Shown: piece after piece, positions 60,242 through 64,000 of the stretch
How the letters are laid out: every line of letters starts with the position of its first letter
Numbering within the stretch: the stretch's first letter is position 1
Assembly (NCBI GenBank): GCA_020849615.1
Contig: JADLFW010000019.1
Coordinates: 62,001-126,000 of the forward strand
DNA from: Phycisphaerales bacterium
GTDB taxonomy: Bacteria; Planctomycetota; Phycisphaerae; Phycisphaerales; UBA1924
Reading direction: 5' to 3'
Length of the DNA stretch: 64,000 nt
The notes under the pieces: generated by a model
Told to the model about the DNA's origin: nothing
Databases searched by the model: none
Seen by the model: the letters and a program-made list of their open reading frames with translations, nothing else
Position numbers and translations under genes: made by a program

Positions 60242-62392
60242 ATGTGGCACACCCTGCTCGCGTTGTGGTTGATGACTCCGAGCGCGATGGTGGAGGGCGG
60301 TGAGCGCGCGGGCCCGCCGCCGCTGCCGAGGATGACGATCTGGGTTGCGCCGGGCGGGGACGATGCGAACGACGGGCTCAGCCGGGGGCACGCGCTGGCC
60401 TCGCCGCACGCCGCGCGGGACCGCATCCGCGAACTGAAGAAGAAGAACGGCGGCGAGCTGCCGGGCCCGGTGGATGTGCTGCTGGTCAACGGCCTGTACC
60501 GGCTGGAGTCGACCTTTGAGTTGACGCCCGAGGATTCGGGCGCCCCGGACCGGCCGATCCGGTACGAGAGCACCCGCCCGGAGCCGGGCCCGGGAACCGG
60601 CCCCGAAACCGGCCTCGCGGCGCACTGGCCCGTGCTGTCGGGGGGCGAAGCGGTCGGGCCGTGGCGGCCCGACTCTGTAGGTGCGGGCGCCGGGAAGGTG
60701 TACGTGTGGGTGGCGGAGGTTCCGCCCGCGCTGCGCGCGGAAAAGCCCGCGCGGGCCATCCGCGAACTGTGGGTGGATGGGAAGCGGAGGACCCGGGCCC
60801 GGCTGCCGGACAGCGGGTACCTGAAGATTGAGGGGGTTCCCGCAGCGCCGGCGGGCGCGCCGTGGAATGTGGGGTTCGCGAGCCTGCGGTTCGCGGAAGC
60901 GGATGCGGGCCTGTGGCCGATCGTCGAGCCGGGGGCGGAGCTGGTCGGGTTCACGCGGTGGATCGATGACCACCTGGTGGTGAAGGGTGTGGACCTGGCG
61001 CAGCGGACGGTCGAGTTCGAGCGGCGGTCGATGTTCCTGTTCGGGCCCGGCGACCTGTACCACCTGGAAGGGTCGCTGAAGTTCCTGAGTTCACCGGGGG
61101 AGTGGTTCGCGGATGGGGAGCGGATCTGGTACGTGCCGATGGAGAGCGAGCGGATGGGCCCGAAGGAGGCGTTCGTGCCGCGGCTCTCGACGCTGGTACG
61201 GCTGGCGGGACGCCCGGAAGCCGGCGAACTGGTGCACGATGTGAAGTTCGAGGGGCTGACGCTTGCGCACTCGCGGTGGTGGTTCGAGGATGCGGGGGAG
61301 ATCAAGACAGCGCCGGAGCCGTTGGGTTTTCCGCAGGCGGCGGCGGGAGTTCCGGGGGCGATCTGCGCTGTGGGGGCCGAGCGCATCGAGTTTCGCGGGT
61401 GCATGATCATGCACACCGGCGGGTACGGGATCGAGCTGGGCCGCGGGTGCCGGGACAACGTGATCGCGCGGTGTGGCATCACCGACCTGGGCGCGGGCGG
61501 GGTCAAGATCGGCGAGATGGGGATCCGCGAGCTCGCTGCGGAGAAGACCGGCGGCAACACGGTGGAGGACTGCCGGATCACGGATGGGGGGTGGGCGTGG
61601 CGCCAGGCCGTGGGGGTGTGGATCGGGCAGAGCGAGAGCAACCGGGTGGCGCACAACCTGATCCGGGACTTTGGCTACACGGGGATTTCGATCGGGTGGA
61701 CGTGGGGGTACGGCCCGGCGACGGCCGGGGGGAACATCGTGGAGTTCAACGAGGTGGCGTTCATCGGGCAGCGCGAAGGCGAGGCGGAGCCTGTGCTGGG
61801 GGACATGGCGGGGATCTACACGCTGGGGGCGCAGCCCGGCACGGTGATCAGGAACAACTGGTTCCACGACATCGCGGGGCGGTCGATCGCGTGGGGGATT
61901 TATTTCGATGAGGGGTCGGCGGGGATCATCGCGGAGAACAACATCGTGGTGCGGACGACGCACGGCGGGTTTCACCAGCACTACGGGCGGGACAACATCG
62001 TGAGGAACAACCTGTTCGCGCTGGGGCGGGATGCGCAGGTGTGGAAGACCCGTCGTGAGGAGCACCGGTGCTTCACGTTCGAGCGGAACATCGTGGTGTA
62101 CGACGGCGGGCCCGGGAGCGAGCTGTTCAAGGGCGACTGGGGCGGGAATGACACGGTGGTCGCGCGGAATGTGTACTGGCGGCGCGGCGGCCCGGTCGAG
62201 TTCCCGGGCGGGGAGACGCTGGAGGCGAGGCGGGGGCGCGGGGTTGATGTCGGGTCGGTGATCGGGGATCCCGGGTGGCGTGAGGATGAGCCGCTGCGGC
62301 TGGGGGATGCGGAAGCGCTGGGGGCGATCGGGTTCATGCGGATTGACATGGGAGGGGTTGGCCCGCGCCCCGGCCCGCATGTGGATTACTGA
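60242..62392 (+). CDS. secreted right-handed parallel beta-helix protein (polysaccharide-active-like)
   Basis: A 716-residue protein with a short signal-like start (MWHTLLALWLMTPSAMV). It opens with IWVAPGGDDANDGLSRGHAL, common in extracellular beta-helix glycoside hydrolases and lyases. A jelly-roll-like region precedes the parallel beta-helix (about 330-640), seen as GCMIMHTGGYGIELGRGCRD, NTVEDCRITDGGWAWRQAVG, NRVAHNLIRDFGYTGISIG and NIVEFNEVAFIG rungs. The substrate cannot be read from sequence. Codons end mainly in G on this coding strand, whereas most genes in the window prefer C, so its composition stands out. Confidence 0.83.
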   Translation: MWHTLLALWLMTPSAMVEGGERAGPPPLPRMTIWVAPGGDDANDGLSRGHALASPHAARDRIRELKKKNGGELPGPVDVLLVNGLYRLESTFELTPEDSGAPDRPIRYESTRPEPGPGTGPETGLAAHWPVLSGGEAVGPWRPDSVGAGAGKVYVWVAEVPPALRAEKPARAIRELWVDGKRRTRARLPDSGYLKIEGVPAAPAGAPWNVGFASLRFAEADAGLWPIVEPGAELVGFTRWIDDHLVVKGVDLAQRTVEFERRSMFLFGPGDLYHLEGSLKFLSSPGEWFADGERIWYVPMESERMGPKEAFVPRLSTLVRLAGRPEAGELVHDVKFEGLTLAHSRWWFEDAGEIKTAPEPLGFPQAAAGVPGAICAVGAERIEFRGCMIMHTGGYGIELGRGCRDNVIARCGITDLGAGGVKIGEMGIRELAAEKTGGNTVEDCRITDGGWAWRQAVGVWIGQSESNRVAHNLIRDFGYTGISIGWTWGYGPATAGGNIVEFNEVAFIGQREGEAEPVLGDMAGIYTLGAQPGTVIRNNWFHDIAGRSIAWGIYFDEGSAGIIAENNIVVRTTHGGFHQHYGRDNIVRNNLFALGRDAQVWKTRREEHRCFTFERNIVVYDGGPGSELFKGDWGGNDTVVARNVYWRRGGPVEFPGGETLEARRGRGVDVGSVIGDPGWREDEPLRLGDAEALGAIGFMRIDMGGVGPRPGPHVDY

Positions 62393-62908
62393 TGGTGCGG
62401 CCCGGCTGGGATTGTGGCGGCGCGCTTTGGGCCGGCGGAGGTCGGAGCCCGGGGTGTCGGCGAGGCGGAGGAGGGCGGTGGCGGCCCGGCGGGCGGTGCG
62501 GGGATCGGGGGAGGAGCAGAGGCGGGAGAGGGTGAGGATGGCCCGGGTGCGGGCGGAGGAGAGGAAGAGGGATTCGAAGGAAGGAGGCATTGGGCATTGG
62601 GCATCGGGCACTGGTGAAGAGGCGGCGGGCATGGGAGCGAACGTACAGCGGGCGGGCGCGGAATCAAGGGGGTGAGCGCGCATGACCGCGAAGTTGCGCG
62701 CAAGGGTGGTCGATGCGCGCGGGAATTTGAACGCAGAGGCCGCGGAGGACAGAGGCGGAGGTGGTTCGAGAGAGTCGTCCGCCCTCCGGGCGGGAGGAGG
62801 AGAGGGGAAGGGATGGAAGGGAGGCCCGGCTTCCAGGGGCTGAAGCCCCTGGCAACGATCGTGCGCCCTGGCGGGCGGAGAGCGCGGGCTGAGTCGAAGA
62901 CTTGTCAG
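62393..62908. other. intergenic region with hairpin and short repeats; no supported gene
   Basis: Contains short repeats (GGGCATTGGGCAT-type near 62590-62610; an AACGCAGAGGCCGCGGAG copy near 62731) and a perfect hairpin, CCAGGGGCTGAAGCCCCTGG, at 62833-62852. On the minus strand the stretch about 62390-62600 reads as protein-like sequence (ARTRAILTLSRLCSSPDPRT), but the frame continues into the antisense of the beta-helix gene without a stop, so I do not call it. It may be a gene remnant. Confidence 0.5.
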
Positions 62909-63299
62909 GTCAGTGGCGCGGCGCGGGGCTCACCGCACTGACCTGCCTCGAAGACTCGCCGGGTCAGTGGCACGGCGCGGGGTTCACCGCACTGACCTGC
63001 CTCGAAGACTCGCCGGGTCAGAGGCACGGCGCGGGGTTCACCGCACTGACCTGCCTCGAAGATTCGCCGGGTCAGTGGCACGGCGCGGGGCTCACCGCAC
63101 TGACCTGCCTCGAAGACTCGCCAGGTCAGTGGCACGGCGCGGGGTTCACCGCACTGACCTGCCTCGAAGGCTCGCCGAATCAGTGGCACGTCGCGGGGTT
63201 CACCGCACTGTCCTGCCTCGAAGACTCGCCGGGTCAGTGGCACGGCCCGGGGTTCACCGCACTGACCTGCCTCGAAGACTCGCCGGGTCAGTGGCACGA
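62909..63299. repeat. 54-bp minisatellite, seven full copies, hairpin-forming
   Basis: Units start at 62909, 62963, 63017, 63071, 63125, 63179 and 63233, with a 13-bp partial copy from 63287. Each contains GGTCAGTG and CACTGACC as an inverted pair (spaced about 20 bases) followed by TGCCTCGAAGACTCGCC. Being 18 codons long, the array stays open in at least one frame on both strands. It ends one base before the stop codon of the MBL hydrolase gene (63300). There are no unique spacers, so it is not CRISPR. Confidence 0.93.
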
Positions 63300-64000
63300 T
63301 CACCCGAGCACGAGGCCATCGTGCGCGAGGAACATGCGGTCGGGGAGGGAGACCTGGGTGGCTTCGTGCCCGAGATCGTGGGCCATGTGGACGAAGAAGG
63401 ACTGTCGGGCGCCGATGCGGCCCGCGATGGTGATGGCCTGGTCGAGGGTGAGGTGGGTGGGGTGGTGGCGGTGGCGGAGGGCATCGAGGATGAGGGTGCG
63501 CAGGCCCGCGAAGTGGCGCCAGGAGTCGGTGGGGATGGCGGAGACATCGGTGCAGTAGGCGAGGGGGAAGGGAGAGTCGGGATGGCCCGGCGCGGATTCC
63601 TCGATGCGGAAGCCCAGGACGGGGAGGCGGCCGTGGAGGAGGGGGATGGGGGTGAAGCGGAGGCCCAGGACATCGAAGGGCGCTTCGGGGTCGATGTGGT
63701 GGGCGATGAGGGAGGCGACGAAGGAGTCGTTGATGTTGTGGCGGCGGTCGAAGATGTGGCGGTAGACGTTCTTGAGAAAGCCCAGGGTGTGGTCATCGGC
63801 GAAGATATCGATGGGGGAGTTCTGGACGGCGTTGAAGCGGCGGACTTCATCGAGGCCGAAGGTGTGGTCGACGTGGTTGTGGGTGTAGACGATGGCATCG
63901 CAGCGCTTGAGGCCGAAGCGGAGGGACTGCTGGCGGAGGTCGGGCCCGGTGTCGAGGAGGATGGTGCGGGGGTGCGGGGTGGCGGGATCGGGGATGAGGA
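63300..64000 (-). CDS. MBL-fold metallo-hydrolase (PhnP-like), 5' end outside the window
   Basis: The last 232 codons of a gene that starts beyond position 64000; the stop is TGA at 63302-63300. The metal motif is intact: IVYTHNHVDHTFGLDEVRRF (His-x-His-x-Asp-His). LLDTGPDLRQQSLRFGLKRC before it, IPLLHGRLPVLGFRIEESAP after it, and the closing FFVHMAHDLGHEATQVSLPD, are the PhnP/lipoate-linked MBL phosphodiesterase pattern. It probably hydrolyses a cyclic phosphodiester or a related bond in the cytosol. The 54-bp minisatellite lies directly after the stop. Confidence 0.9.
   Translation of the reverse strand, partial: LIPDPATPHPRTILLDTGPDLRQQSLRFGLKRCDAIVYTHNHVDHTFGLDEVRRFNAVQNSPIDIFADDHTLGFLKNVYRHIFDRRHNINDSFVASLIAHHIDPEAPFDVLGLRFTPIPLLHGRLPVLGFRIEESAPGHPDSPFPLAYCTDVSAIPTDSWRHFAGLRTLILDALRHRHHPTHLTLDQAITIAGRIGARQSFFVHMAHDLGHEATQVSLPDRMFLAHDGLVLG

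Noticed and set aside
61091..62683. A 530-codon minus-strand open frame over the beta-helix gene
   Set aside because: Mostly antisense. Only its first 80 codons (outside the beta-helix gene) look protein-like, and it has no stop of its own before entering the antisense part.
62909..63299. CRISPR array
   Set aside because: Units are continuous tandem repeats of 54 bp without unique spacers, and there are no cas genes.
62902..63558. Open frames through the 54-bp repeat giving an 18-residue protein repeat (both strands)
   Set aside because: They stay open only because the unit is a multiple of three. The plus-strand frame continues into the antisense of the MBL gene, and no ribosome site is seen.
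63254..63898. A 214-codon minus-strand Ser/Pro/Thr-rich frame
   Set aside because: Out-of-frame shadow. The real MBL-fold gene uses another frame, with the HxHxDH motif and a stop at 63300-63302.

Overview
The window is very GC-rich, densely coded, and looks like a chromosome segment from a Planctomycetota bacterium, most likely class Phycisphaerae. The main reasons are three secreted proteins that end in a dockerin-like tail closing with Tyr-Glu-Ala-Gly-Cys or Phe-Glu-Ala-Gly-Cys (the 'GC-type dockerin' of Phycisphaerae), ECF sigma factors coupled to Ser/Thr kinases or to a TPR-CHAT protein, and many secreted amidohydrolases, serine hydrolases and beta-helix proteins. The assignment is inferred from gene content; there is no rRNA or marker gene to confirm it.

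Layout. 0.2-7.1 kb: a tightly coupled sigma factor / anti-sigma-like / TPR-CHAT protease / secreted subtilisin operon with a terminator, then a seven-repeat FG-GAP protein. 7.25-13.85 kb: a 6.55 kb integrative element in a tRNA-Leu(TAG) gene, bounded by a perfect 51-bp repeat and carrying an HNH nuclease, two unknown proteins, an excisionase-like HTH, a DUF3987 replication-type ATPase and a tyrosine integrase. The integrase frame crosses the att site, so its C-terminus is predicted to differ between the integrated and circular states. 14-18.1 kb: secreted GC-dockerin, YHYH and beta-helix proteins. 18.3-23.6 kb: ECF sigma, non-RD Ser/Thr kinase, FHA-GAF-PP2C phosphatase and a membrane sensor-like protein. 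23.7-32.7 kb: two serine beta-lactamase-like hydrolases, PgeF, an S41 protease, a PadR regulator with a perfect palindrome upstream, a peroxiredoxin, an FtsX-like permease and a Tdh-like dehydrogenase lacking the structural zinc lobe. 32.9-42.0 kb: a type II secretion/pseudopilin operon (F, G, I-, J-, K-, C-, L-, M-like and a TPR lipoprotein), interrupted by nine copies of a 35-bp repeat. 42-48 kb: a region full of intergenic palindromes and simple repeats, with an Rrf2 regulator, a Ycf46-like AAA ATPase, uracil phosphoribosyltransferase beside a cytosine-deaminase-like enzyme (a pyrimidine salvage pair), and an FAD oxidoreductase. 48-60 kb: M16 peptidase, halogenase-like flavoprotein, lipoprotein, two amidohydrolase genes (one a double-domain fusion) and PPi-dependent phosphofructokinase. 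60-64 kb: a beta-helix carbohydrate-active-like protein, a 54-bp minisatellite of hairpin units, and the 3' part of a PhnP-like metallo-beta-lactamase-fold hydrolase cut by the window end.

The best candidates for a poorly described system are the attP-spanning integrase of the tRNA-Leu element and the sigma / anti-sigma / CHAT / subtilisin cassette, which looks like a proteolytic signalling relay. Functions come from recognisable motifs read by eye. No database search was possible, so family names without a stated motif are tentative.
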